From the NCBI GenBank assembly GCA_000827495.1, contig KN817522.1:310001-374000 (forward strand): a stretch of 64,000 nt of DNA, in the 5' to 3' direction. Position 1 is the first letter of the stretch; each line of letters begins with the position of its first letter. Below, piece by piece: positions 46,342 to 57,531 of the stretch. Under the pieces are notes generated by a model. That model did no database searches, was not told the DNA's origin, and was given only the letters and a program-made list of their open reading frames with translations. The position numbers were made by a program, and so were the translations under genes. This stretch comes from Hypholoma sublateritium FD-334 SS-4 (Eukaryota; Basidiomycota; Agaricomycetes; Agaricales; Strophariaceae).

Positions 46342-47722
46342 ATGGTCACCGACGGGGATACTCAAATGGTTGATGCGACATTCCCTGCTTCTTCAACCTC
46401 CAAGGGCAAAGGCAAAGGCAAAGCCACACAACATGACCATCCAGCTGATAATGACAACCTTCCATGGTACTTCTGGTCGAATCACGGAACGTGACGCGCA
46501 GCTCATTTTCTGGAAAAGGGTAGAGAAGTACAGACCAGTACAGTTGGATGACGTTGTATCTCATAAAGATATTATCAGCACGAGTGAGTAAATTATTGGA
46601 TCTGTAGGATTGTCCCGACTTACATGGTGCCAGTCGAACGGTTCATTGAAAAGAACAGATTGCCTCATCTCCTATTCTATGGCCCTCCTGGTACGGGAAA
46701 AACATCTACCATTCTTGCGGTCGCACGGCGGATATACGGTGCAGACTACAGAAAGCAAATTCTTGAGGTTCGCTATCCCTACCCTGATCTAATCCAATAA
46801 ACCAATGTCCCAATGGTTAGCTGAACGCATCTGATGAACGTGGCATCGACGTTGTTCGTGAACAAGTCAAACAATTTGCGGAAACAAGGACATTATTCGC
46901 GAAAGGCTTCAAACTTATCATTCTCGATGAAGCCGACATGATGACCCAACAAGCGCAAGCAGCACTCCGGCGTATCATTGAGCAGTATACCAAGAACGTC
47001 CGCTTCTGCATCATTTGCAATTACGTCAACAAAATTACACCAGCCATCCAAAGTCGATGCACTCGTTTTAGGTTCTCTCCTCTACCAATGGCTCAAGTTG
47101 AAAGGAGACTGTTAACGGTTGTAGAAGCTGAAGGGTATGTACCATACCTTTCGATTCTTCGGCCACCGCTCACCTCAAATATCAGGGTCAATTTGACCAC
47201 TGATGGCAAAAAGGCTCTCCTCAAGCTGTCGAAAGGAGATATGAGACGCGCTCTTAATGTCCTACAAGCATGCCATGCTGCGTACGATACAGTCGGAGAG
47301 ACAGAAGTTTATAACTGCACGGGAAGCCCACACCCCGCGGATATTGAATCTATTGTAAATTCAATGCTCTCCGATGAATTTACAACATCGTACCAAAGCA
47401 AGTGGCTGCTTTGATACCTTCGTGCCGTCGCTGACCTCTTAATAGTGATAACCAAGCTCAAAACGGAACGCGGATTAGCTCTGCAAGATCTTATCACTGG
47501 GGCATATGAGTATTTAGATGGCCTCGATTTGAAAGCCCTTGCAAGGATATATCTTTTGGATCATCTAGCTACCACCGAGTAAGTTCATCACCAACTTTTT
47601 GAATGCGGTGTAATAACCTCAGTTGAAGGCATCGACTGGCATCAGGAGGAAGCGAGAAGATGCAATTAACTGCTCTTCTCGGCGCCTTCAAAAACGCCGT
47701 CGAACTCTCTGCCAAGGCCTAG
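46342..47722 (+). CDS. RFC3: Replication factor C small subunit (yeast Rfc3 / human RFC5 type)
   Basis: AAA+ clamp-loader subunit that helps load PCNA at primer ends. A Lys/Gly-rich leader is followed by [20 protein letters not shown], Walker [36 protein letters not shown], Walker [14 protein letters not shown], the arginine-finger [12 protein letters not shown] and sensor 2 [12 protein letters not shown]. The C-terminal collar includes [13 protein letters not shown] and ends [10 protein letters not shown]. About seven exons. The intron at 47398-47445 begins [21 protein letters not shown] and [16 protein letters not shown] identify this subunit over the others. An ACGCGT lies upstream. Confidence 0.95.
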
Positions 47723-49141
47723 AATTATATTGCTGTAGTCGCCACGGACAACACCCCGCCTTTTCTTTCGTGCCCTAATACCTATGTATTCCCCGGGTTT
47801 CCCCCGGGTTGTTTTTGGAAATACCATTTGCCTCGATATTACCAACAGCTCCCGAGGTGGCATTCTCAACCCCAGGGCGACGCAGAGAAGGCCTGCAGCA
47901 CCACTGCCCCATCCTTTATGAGTAGATCTGACGACGCTTCATGATCGCGGCAGATAGATCGGCTGCCGGTCAATGTGCGCCTTTCGCCCATTCTAGGCAA
48001 TGTTCCCTAATCGTGCGCGACACACACAAGCGGTGTCGGCGAGATCCACGATCATGATCTCGCGTGCGCCGATCATGTAATGGAAAGAGGCAGAGAGAAT
48101 CAGGGTTTTACATCTTTCCTGTCACCCTCCGGTGTGCACGGGTTCAGCCACTTGACGTCGTCAGTTATGATTAAATGCGCCTGTGAGATTCTGTTGAAAC
48201 TCAAAATGCTGTTGAAGTCGTATGAGGGTGTGTCCCCTAGAGCAAACGGATAGTAGTCCGGTGGTTTAGGATGCACTAAAAACACGCCATCGAGCCAGAC
48301 CCAAGGAAGACCTGATTTGACTATTCAGTGAACCTTAGTCAATGTCTAGAGGCATAAGTGGGGCAGGCAGAAACGCACATTAGTCATCGCAGACAGGTAT
48401 CCGCAGCTTCACGAAGGTTGTAAAAGTAAGGTAGCTGATTTTGGGGCTCGGAAACTAGTCATCGCCTGGACTAAACTTATTAATATTACGGGGTTATTGC
48501 GCATTCGGTTTACGATGTGCTCAGATTTTGTTTTCAAGCACACAGCGAGGGGAAAGTAAAGATGAAATTTTTAACTACAATAGGGAAAACGGTATCACCA
48601 GCTACAAATACAAGAGGTGAGGCGCAAAATCGGGTTAAAGGCTACAATTTCGAGACGGTGAAATACAACGTTTTGGGGAGGTATGTGGTTATCGTACAGG
48701 CAAGGGGATTGTTGTGAAAACAGAGCAGATTAGGGAAAGAGTACTAGGCGAAACAATAGGCGAAAGGGTACAGCTGAGAAGATCGAAGGGGTGCCGGGTA
48801 GTTCATGCGTGGAGAGATGCTGGTAAATCTGTACACTACTTACATGTAACAAGTGGACTGGTGGGAGCAAGCGTCTTGAGATGTGTTGTTGGTGGGGTGA
48901 CGACGTGCCACATTAAAGGTATCGCGATGGCAGTGGGTATGATGGAACTAGAGAAGTTTCTAATGGTTGAGAGTTGTGATGATGCAGGTATGAGAAATGA
49001 TGGAATCGGACGTGTCCATGAGGGAGAATCAGAAAGAGTCAATGCAGGGCCGGTCATATAGCTTCGAACGCTTCCTGGACTTTGGTCAATTGATAGCCTA
49101 CGTAGGATATTAAGTTAAACTCTCGATGTGTAGCGGGCGGT
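47723..49141. other. Gene-poor spacer with short frames
   Basis: Between the ends of the RFC gene and the Zn2Cys6 factor gene. Minus-strand fragments such as LIITDDVKWLNPCTPEGDRK (48100-48285) and a Ser/Pro-rich frame (48836-49057) were examined, but no spliced gene could be built. Confidence 0.4.
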
Positions 49142-51389
49142 TTACGCACGCATCAGAGGGCTGTCCTGGGAGAACAAGCTCAGAGCCGTCAGACCGTTCC
49201 GATAGCTTTCCATCAGCTCGTCTTCCACAGCAGCTGCCTCTGGCCATGTAGTCTTCATCTGCCGCGTACGAGAGATTTCGTCGATGAAGACGAGGCAAGC
49301 AGTCATCCACAAATTCTAGAAAGTGGCGGGCAGTTCCCCAATTAATGAACAGATCAGCAAGACATAATAATTCTCACTTACGCCCATGATGGGATTCATG
49401 TGGCCCATTTCTTGCAGATTAAGGTCCCCATAATTAACCATGTTCCTAGCAGCCGTCAAACAAATTTGTTTAGAGGCACTGTAGGCGTAAGCGAAAATCC
49501 AGTGTAACTTGATGGACGCGGCGTCGACCAGCGCGTGAGTAAGGAGGATATTACGGATGACCGGGTCATGTGTGTCATATGCAGATATTGGGGCGAGCTT
49601 TGCACGGAAAGCTTCAATGAGGGTGTTCACGGATTTGGCTGCTGCGTCGTATGCTGCCTGATCTCGGGGTGTCATCGCTGTAGAGTTACGTCAATGGCTG
49701 AAATCGTCGAGAATTTAGAGAAATGACTGACTAGGAGACCATTGTCCTGTGAGGTGCGCAGCACGATGAAACAGAATCGCTGCCTTCGTGGTCAAAGTCG
49801 TGTAGGAGTCGCCGTCGCCTGGATGTCCATTGAGAAAAGCGCGAACTGTTGAGTTGCCTCTCAGATCGAGCGGAAGAATGCCCTGGAACGTGTCAGGCAA
49901 CAGTATTTTGTAGAACCTACGCAACTTACTTCTTCAAAATGGTCCATGTCAATAGGCCACGGAGTGTCTATCTTCATTCCCGGTGCTTCAAGGGCCCCGC
50001 AGACTTGTGATGGAGACTCCAATGCCACCGTAATGAATTTGTGGAGCACAAGGACCGTCCAAAAACCGTTTATCCGCTCGGCCTCTTGAAGAGCGTCTGT
50101 CGGAAGTGGCAGCATAAAGGGCTGGTCCTGGATGAGGCCCAAGGTCGCAGGGGCTGCCATGTTCGTGGAACGAATCTTGTGGAGACCTGCACCGAGCGCA
50201 AGAGCCACTGCTGTACCTACTCGGCATTTCGCCTCAAGTAAAGAACCGGTACGCAGAAAGTAGTAAGCCAGAAGTACGTGCGCCTGGAGGGTGTGGAGAA
50301 GTTTGTTGGGATGTGAGCCAAATAAGTCCATAGCGACATTTTGGACTGCTCGAGTCAACAACGGCACTTCCTGGCCGAGTAGGGATTCAGGTTGGGAAAA
50401 GTGGGTGCCGAGAAGGTGGACAACGCTGACAAGTCCCGGGGTAGGCCGAGTGGGGTGGCCCAAAGGAAAGGCCAAAAGAGTCGACCGCCGGAATGTCGGA
50501 ATGTGCATGAAAAATCCAAATTGTTGGGCATGAGGAATGAATTGGTCAAGACTGCGTGAACTATTGTGAGTTGGAAGACGGAAGAAGAGATGGTATAACG
50601 CACGATCCCTGTAGAATATTTAGCGATGGTTCCTGAGCGGGTGAAAAACAATATTAGCACCCTTTCAAGAAAATGATATGATGAAACACACCTCTAATCC
50701 AAGATAAGGGATAGGTATTGAGTATCGTACTGGAGAAGTAGAGGATCCACTCGATCCTAATAATTCAGTATTTGGCTCCATTGGTGTAAGTGTTTTCCGG
50801 CGCCTACCAGATGGAAGACTCGACGTCGTCGATGTCGGAGAAAAGGGAGAAAGGGGTGGGAAGATGAGGGGGGCTTCCGCAGTGTGAGGAGGAGGAGATT
50901 TAGATAGGCGCTGGGCCTTGAGGGTGTGGTACGGATCGTGTAGAAGAACTGAGGGCGTAGAACTCTCGGGATTCTCCAGCTCGAGCAGGCGCGCCTCTAG
51001 TCGCGAAACGGTATCCTCCAATACCTTAGTTCTCGACCTCCCCGGCCCATCTGCGTACTCGCACTCATCGTCCCTTGGATGCATCTGACAAGGCCCACAT
51101 ATGGGTTTCGCGCCGTCGCACTTCTACAAATAAGTGAGCGCGCCAGAATGCCACCAGAAAGAGGAGTACGCACAATCTTGAGAAATCTGAGAAATAATTT
51201 CAGGAAAGTAAGCGCCTGGACGATGAAAGAGCCTACCTGCAGCTCATGCATGCCTTGCCGCGTTTGAGAGGCCTAACCATTTTGGTGTTGGACTTTGAGC
51301 CCTTGGGGGTATCTGAAATCATTGCCAGGACGGAGGAGGAGGAGGATTTGTATCCTTAACGGATCAAATGGCAAAGGTTTGAGGTCCAT
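49142..51389 (-). CDS. Zn2Cys6 transcription factor with fungal-specific domain
   Basis: Typical fungal regulator. The DNA-binding cluster KACMSCRFLKIKCDGAKPIC continues GPC and closes with a Cys eight residues later (C-x2-C-x6-C-x6-C-x2-C-x8-C). It is encoded over three exons, the middle one only 13 nt (51174-51186). A coiled segment follows (VLEDTVSRLEARLLELE), then a Ser/Pro linker and the fungal transcription-factor domain: FMHIPTFRRS, LLHTLQAHVLLAYYFLRTG, AGLHKI, AERINGFWTVLVLHKF, LESPSQVCG and DTPWP. The C-terminal helices end DSPLMRA. The exon structure near 50600 is uncertain. The regulon cannot be inferred: neighbours are housekeeping genes. Confidence 0.9.
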
Positions 51390-53183
51390 TTTATAGTGGC
51401 TCGGGACTTGGATCGTGAACGCAAGAGAAGAAAAGAAAGCTGTGGTGACGATCTCGATCCCGAGATTCGAAGTACCCGGCAGGCCGGTCACGTGCCGGTG
51501 CCTGGTTCTGAGCCCGGCGAACAGGCTGTGTGTCGGTCTCTCCTTGTTGCTCATCTCCGACTCTGTTGCCCTACAAACCTTCGCCTCGTGCCCCACCGCT
51601 CCGCACCAACATGTGCCGACAATTTCCTCATTATTGCTTTATTTTCTTACCGTCGTCTCCTTCGATTATTGTTCGGGAAATGAAGTGACATGAATGCATA
51701 CGGGCCCAAATGACGCCCACGCCGTCCACCGGCCTCAAATCACTCATGGCCATCCCTGCTGTGAAGCAGATATTCCCGCAAACCGACTGTTCACTATCAA
51801 GCGGAGCCTGGGCTGCCACGCTCGAACTCTGATACACGTCCAAGCCAACCCAAACTGCGTGCTAACGTCACTCGCAACTCGAGTCTCGAATTCCCCATAT
51901 CCCGCTATTTGTGCGGCCGGGCAAAACATATTTTAGTGCCACATCTTGAGGATTCCTTCTCTTTCCCGCTTCTTCCGGACTCTAGTCTTGTCGCGCAGCG
52001 TACGTGGTCGAAAACCATTGCCACACTACACTTTATGACTCGATTTAATAGCTTAATATTAATCAAACCATGGATGCCGAGATTCTACTCCTGTGCAACT
52101 CCTATGAAGACATTGGGTGTACAGTAAGACCATGTGCGTAATCCAATTCTTCGTAAACTTGCGCGTTTATTCAGCTTTTCATCCGGATTCGCAGTATTTC
52201 CTCGGATCCGATAGGGTTCATAGGACTCCGATTGTCCATGAACGGTCACCGTGGTCTCAGAGGACCAGAACCTTCAATTTCGCTCCAATTTCTTGACCGT
52301 TTTGCCGCATGTTTGTCTCGCCTCTGTGACGCGTGATGCAACACGTTGCAGGCAGAATCTGCCTCGAGGACGTCCCGATGTCTTAAGATCAACTGCGGCA
52401 TCTCGCCTACCATTGAATTTGTCCTTTTCACAGCCTTGCCTACTCCGCTGCAAATCACCCCCCAATGATTGTTATGCGGTACATAAAATTCTGCTCACTA
52501 TCCGTGACTCCAGACTCCTGACTCAGGCCCATACGAACCCCACGGCGGTCATTACTGCACTCCAGTGTGGTGCACTGGCCCACTTCACGCGTGGGAGCTG
52601 ACAAAATGGGCCAATATGACGCCAGTGGACCGTCGCGGATGAATTTTATTGATTCCAGACAAAAATTCGAAGATTTTTTCTTCGATTTTGCTTGGGATAG
52701 GTGCGACACAGCCACGAAATCAAACTCCTTCCCAAGTTGACAATGTCGACACGAATCGCTGGCGAATGATTTGCATGCAATCTCTTATCGGAAGATTTAG
52801 CTGGGCTATCGAAGTGCATCACTAGCCGAGCCGCTGGGTGCTGCCCATTCTTAAAGTTGTGCTCCCTCCCCCTTTCCACCAATTCGTCAACTCTCCGAAT
52901 CCTGCCCGTTGCTCGGGATGAACATGTACCGTGGAACAATTCTGGTTTAGGTTCGGGCTTCATAAGACCCTCAACTGTGTCACTACCCAAGGAAATTCCA
53001 TTGCGAAGAGGCGAAGTCTCCCCGGGGCCCATATGTCAAGCCAGCGATCCTTTCAGTTCGATTGAAAGGTTTCGTAAGCAATTAGATCTTCATTCCATCT
53101 GACCAGCTTCTTCTGCTGCGACTTATATCGAGGGACCATTGCCATGTTTATAGACCTTCTTCGGGTTAGATTGCGCTGCCCCT
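51390..53183. other. Gene-poor stretch
   Basis: Starts with the upstream region of the Zn2Cys6 factor. Frames are short on both strands with no recognised motif, repeat or mobile-element signature. Confidence 0.4.
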
Positions 53184-53549
53184 TCACGCGACCACCGACA
53201 GTCTTACCCCACACTCCTTTCTCATTAAGTACTTGTCTGTTGACAGACTGAAGACGTTATCAATTGTCAATTGTCGCATATGTACACCTCCTTGATATCC
53301 CGGAATGGAATCCCATTTTGGATAGCACCCCCTGATGCTGTCGCCGTTATCAGGTAGATCCCTACAGATGGACCAATGTGTGCCCTGTGCTATGCAGAAC
53401 TCCTCGACGTATACACCTGCGCTTCCTGGCGATCTTACACGGTGCCGTGTCGTCTTCCGAGTCTCTACTCTTACATAGTCCTGCATGGCACGCGTCGCGA
53501 GAAGTCGTATGGCGAGTTTTCCATCATCACATAATACTCTCCATATCAC
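53184..53549 (-). CDS. Isolated 121-codon frame, hypothetical
   Basis: An uninterrupted minus-strand frame containing VRSPGSAGVYVEEFCIAQGT and FSLSTDKYLMRKECG. A second frame just upstream on the same strand (53688-53870) has LDGEWWDRKYMSTRHGPF. The two might be exons of one gene or chance. No family is recognised. Confidence 0.2.
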   Translation of the reverse strand: MIWRVLCDDGKLAIRLLATRAMQDYVRVETRKTTRHRVRSPGSAGVYVEEFCIAQGTHWSICRDLPDNGDSIRGCYPKWDSIPGYQGGVHMRQLTIDNVFSLSTDKYLMRKECGVRLSVVA

Positions 53550-54057
53550 CCACGGCCTCTGGACAGTCCCAAGGCACCTTCTGACCTGCTCCAGCGCTCA
53601 CCGCACTATCTCTTGTGATCCGAAGGCGAACAAATTCTTCTTCCTTGTCATAACGACGGCCATCTTAATAGAACTTTAGGGCGTATATCATTCGTCGAAG
53701 ACGGTACAATCAAAGGGCCCATGGCGAGTGCTCATGTATTTGCGGTCCCACCATTCTCCGTCTAAGCGAATCTGGCTATCACAATAAGCACTACCATACA
53801 AGATAATTTCCCTCTTGGAGGCACTGCGTGCTACTAGTTCCGCCACAGAATTCTGATGATAGGGTGCCACCAGACCTTATGAAAGCCTACGCTGACCGTT
53901 GAGTTGGATGCGTCTATGTAATATTTACAGCCAACAACAGCATATAGCAAGTCCTATATACAACCAGCTCGCGGACTTGCAAAAAAATAGCTATCGATTT
54001 CATCGGGCTTGTCCGTCGTGGAAACACTGAATGCCTGTTTTCAGCGGCTGAACGAAG
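53550..54057. other. Intergenic
   Basis: Flank of the zinc transporter gene's 3' end. Apart from the short frame noted with the previous entry, nothing is recognised. Confidence 0.4.
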
Positions 54058-56136
54058 TTACGCGCCAGAGATGGTTCTGTTTGCGTTTCTCCTCTTCAAA
54101 TCACCAACGACGCAGCCGAAATCGTCGTGCGAAGGCAGCCTGCAACCCCCCTTCACGTCACCAGCCGTGTCTGTACTGAGCGTCTGATAGTCGCGATAGA
54201 TTTCCGGAGAAATCGTGACGTGGTTGATTCCGTACTCCCCAAAACAGTACTGAAGCATCCGTTCGGTCGTTTCCCATTCTTCCAGTGAGGTGCCGGCCTT
54301 GACACACACATGAAGTGAACCTAAAATATCACTGTTGAACGGTTAGCTCGAATACCACTCAGAATTTCGCCACCCTTGTCGAAGGACAGATGCTTCGCTA
54401 TCAGGCCGTAATCGGGGGAAGCACTTACGATTGCGACAGGTGCCACACGTGAAGATCGTGCACTGCTTCGACTTTTGGAAACTGCCGTAGGTGAGCGTTA
54501 TCGGCCGTAGAAATGTAGGGGGCAAAACAACATACGGTGACCAGGTCTGCTTTTATTTTCGCGAGATCCAAATGTATTGGCGAGGCCTCGAGCAACATTC
54601 TCCCCGATTTTAGCGCTGTTTGTGAGAACAGAATTTGAGGGTGCATTCTCTCAGAGACCGAGTGTAACATACTCATGGGAATTGCACTGGCAAAGATAAC
54701 GAGGCTAATAGCGAGCGAGACAGCAGGGTCTGCGTAGAAACGTTTTGGGGACGTCAGCTTGATGAATATTACGGCGGCGACAATGACCCCAATATCTGAC
54801 GGACATCGGTGCAGAACGGACATTAATGTAAGAAAATAAAGCTCGGCGGGTGTTAACATACTGTTCATCGCGTCGCCGAGAAGGTGCACGAGAACGCCCA
54901 TTAGACCGAGATTGTGCTGCGCTGTTGCAATCGGTGGGTCCACAGTATGATTATGGTTAGCGTGCTGACACGATGCACTCAGAAGCTATTTCATTGGCAG
55001 ATAGCGTTGACGATGACCTACAATTAAATCCCTTTGGGGATTAGCCCGCACTTCTACTGCGTCGATTTCATAACGCACAGTCCCATGGCCATGATCGTGA
55101 CCATGTCCGTGTCCGTGGTGATCTGCGGTGCCAAAAATGAGATAGTCAATCTCGGATCCAGGAACTACTAATTAATAAGTTTGTAAATGCTTACCGTGAA
55201 CTACTAACGCACTAGTAATATTCAGTAAAAGGCCAATCGATCCAATTATGAGAACCAATTTGGGAGAGTCGACGCTCTGCACATGGACGAATCGTTCGAT
55301 GGACTGCAAAAAAATTGACAGAGCCAGTGCTAGGAGGAACACGCCGTTGAAGAAGGCACCTGAGTATCGGGTCAGGAATTATTGAGTCATTGCTATGCGT
55401 ATCAGAGCAATTATAATTTATTTGCGTACGTACCGACAAGTTCGGCGCGGTGGAATGCGTATGTGAAGCTTTGTGTCTATAAAAACACGATGTTCATGGC
55501 GCGCCAGACCCGTCCTGTTGCGCGACCCGTGACTTACATGTTGTCCACGTTCCTGCAGCTATTTTTATTGCAACAAATTCGCGCGTCAATGACGGAACAA
55601 GTGGCGGTAGATAGAAAATGGTGGCATACGTAGGCTGCACCAAAAGCAATTGCACTGGTTCCCAAAGAGAAAATTTCAATCAAAATTTCAATGAACAGCA
55701 GGATGAATGGATATAATTACTATGCCACGATGTCCTAAGGATAAAAATGTCATTGTTGTCAATGGATACCAGCGCAAACTCAACGTCGCTGGAAAGATTG
55801 GATACATTTCAGCACTTACATTGAGATAATGGAACTTTGGGATGACCGTGGCATGGATTAGCGGTTGGTATCTCGGAAATGAACGAGCAGTGACGAACTG
55901 CGTCGGCAATAACAGCCAGACTTTTCGTCTTGAAGCCAACTAGAGTTCAAGGATAGCGATTAGTTGCTGCTGCCTCTATAAATGGGCGTCGGCGGCAAGT
56001 CGTCGGAGCAAGAAAGTTCCCAAATGGCTGATAGGCAATATATGCAACACCTCAACAATTACTTACTTGCAATTTCCGCGCCAAAAAAAGCAATGCTGAT
56101 AGCGAGCACAACCCCTATCTTCGTCGTGTTCTTCAT
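54058..56136 (-). CDS. Cation diffusion facilitator zinc transporter (ZRC1/COT1 type)
   Basis: Exports zinc from cytosol into vacuole or secretory compartments by proton exchange. The start at 56136 gives MKNTTKIGVVLAISIAFFGA. Helix 2 carries the metal site H-x3-D (FHYLND) and helix 5 carries HLLGD, the zinc-type pair. A His-rich loop (HHGHGHGHDHGHG) stands between helices 4 and 5, and the cytosolic domain includes VEAVHDLHVWHLS. Helices 2-3 are encoded by four consecutive micro-exons: 55820-55834, 55721-55734, 55630-55654 and 55538-55558 (15, 14, 25 and 21 nt), all in frame. Normal family content once spliced. Later exon borders are approximate. Confidence 0.9.
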
Positions 56137-56835
56137 CGAACAAATTTGGCACTATCAACACCGAATGATGATGTTCCGACGAAAGAGAAGTCCAAGGGAA
56201 AAGCTCGAAAGCGACGTCGAGTTCGTAAATGTAGAGCTTGTCGTGGTGAATGGCAGGAAACACGTTGTCGTAAAGCGTCAACAACTGACGCCATAGCATC
56301 GGCAGCTGCCATATTGCCGTAAAAGTCGTGCATGCTCGACACGAGGCTAATAAATCCACGCTGTGCTTGTTGAATACTATGATGATGAGTAAGTTAACGG
56401 ACCTCGGAAAGGAGAGGACCGGCCGGGGTATAACTTTAGTAACATGATGTAAGTTATTCGTCAAAGTCTACTCTGCGAAGATTGCACAGCGCTGACTCAT
56501 AATCTACAGTATTCCAAGATTTGAATCTGCGATACTACAACGCACTCAAGCCGCAAGTCGCCGATTGAGCGCGAAGTGGTTTGCGGCCAATGAACCCCTC
56601 ATTCTTTGGGTTATTTGGAGAACAAAAAAGGCGAGATAGATCACGAAACAGATACATTCAAAAGGTGTGTTGTCGATCGACCGCTCATGTATATGTGTTT
56701 GGGGGTTGATTTTAGAGGTTGGTGCAATATGTTTTGCCACATATTTTTAGTGATAGAAATTGCATAGTGTTGTACCTACAGGTACTTTTCGATAGGGGGT
56801 GTATGTCAGATCAGGAATTAGGTACAACGTAGATG
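56137..56835. other. Intergenic
   Basis: Upstream flank of the zinc transporter and 3' flank of EMC5. Only short frames antisense to the transporter's first exon reach in from the left. Confidence 0.45.
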
Positions 56836-57370
56836 CTATTGTGATTTTTTCGAATAGGGATTAGACAGTATTTGCTTCCCGCGATTGACATAGCTCGCGA
56901 ACCCAAGTCTCGAGTCCATTTCATCTATTTTACTGCAATACTGTGTCAGATTAAGATAGGAAGGAGAATATAAAGACATACTGCTTCCTCATCTCACTGG
57001 ACCAAGTTATCTCCTTAAAATCAGGGGTGTTCAGACATGCCCCAAGAATTCCTAAGAAGAGCGAGAACAGGGTTTCCAGGATGATCTGTGTTGTGGCAAA
57101 GAAGTTAGGAATGTGATGTAGGTCTTACACGAGGTCTTACCTCTTGCGGGATGGGCCCCTCTGGTCTTTCTAGCGCTTTGAGATAAGAAAGGTCTGCCAA
57201 AGAATTTGCATTAGCTGAAAGAATAGCGGCCTGCAACCAGTCTGCCTACGTTCGTATGTCGAATACGCGGCTAGAGAAAAGTCTTAGAATTTTGAAGCTC
57301 GACTAGATACTAATGTCATACCATGGAAAATGCCTATAGTTGCCAGAAGAAGAAATGCGCGTCCGAGCAT
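56836..57370 (-). CDS. EMC5: ER membrane protein complex subunit 5
   Basis: Small two-helix subunit of the EMC insertase in the ER membrane. Exon 1 is MLGRAFLLLATIGIFH. A 21-nt exon (57250-57270) adds AAYSTYE with a split His codon. Then come HLSYLKALERPEGPIPQE, IILETLFSLFLGILGACLNT with PDFKEITWSSEMRK, and the last exon KIDEMDSRLGFASYVNRGK. The PEG..LP/IP, KEITW and IDEMDSR motifs are diagnostic of EMC5. About 107 residues. Easily missed because no exon gives a long frame. Divergent from ZW10, 161 bp between starts. Confidence 0.9.
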
Positions 57371-57531
57371 TCTGTAACAGAGATGGCCGGAGACGAGATG
57401 GACGCACTGGCTGCCGCCCGTGTGGGTCCTGGGAGGTGTGCGTCACTGGTCTTCACGTCCACGTGGTCGTATCTGACGGCAAGCTGCCACACACACTCTA
57501 GACGCTGCTCACTTTATGCCTCGCATTCCCA

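Noticed and set aside
48714..49061. 115-codon plus-strand frame and its 73-codon minus-strand counterpart
   Set aside because: No splice partners, motifs or homology; both could be chance in a low-complexity stretch.
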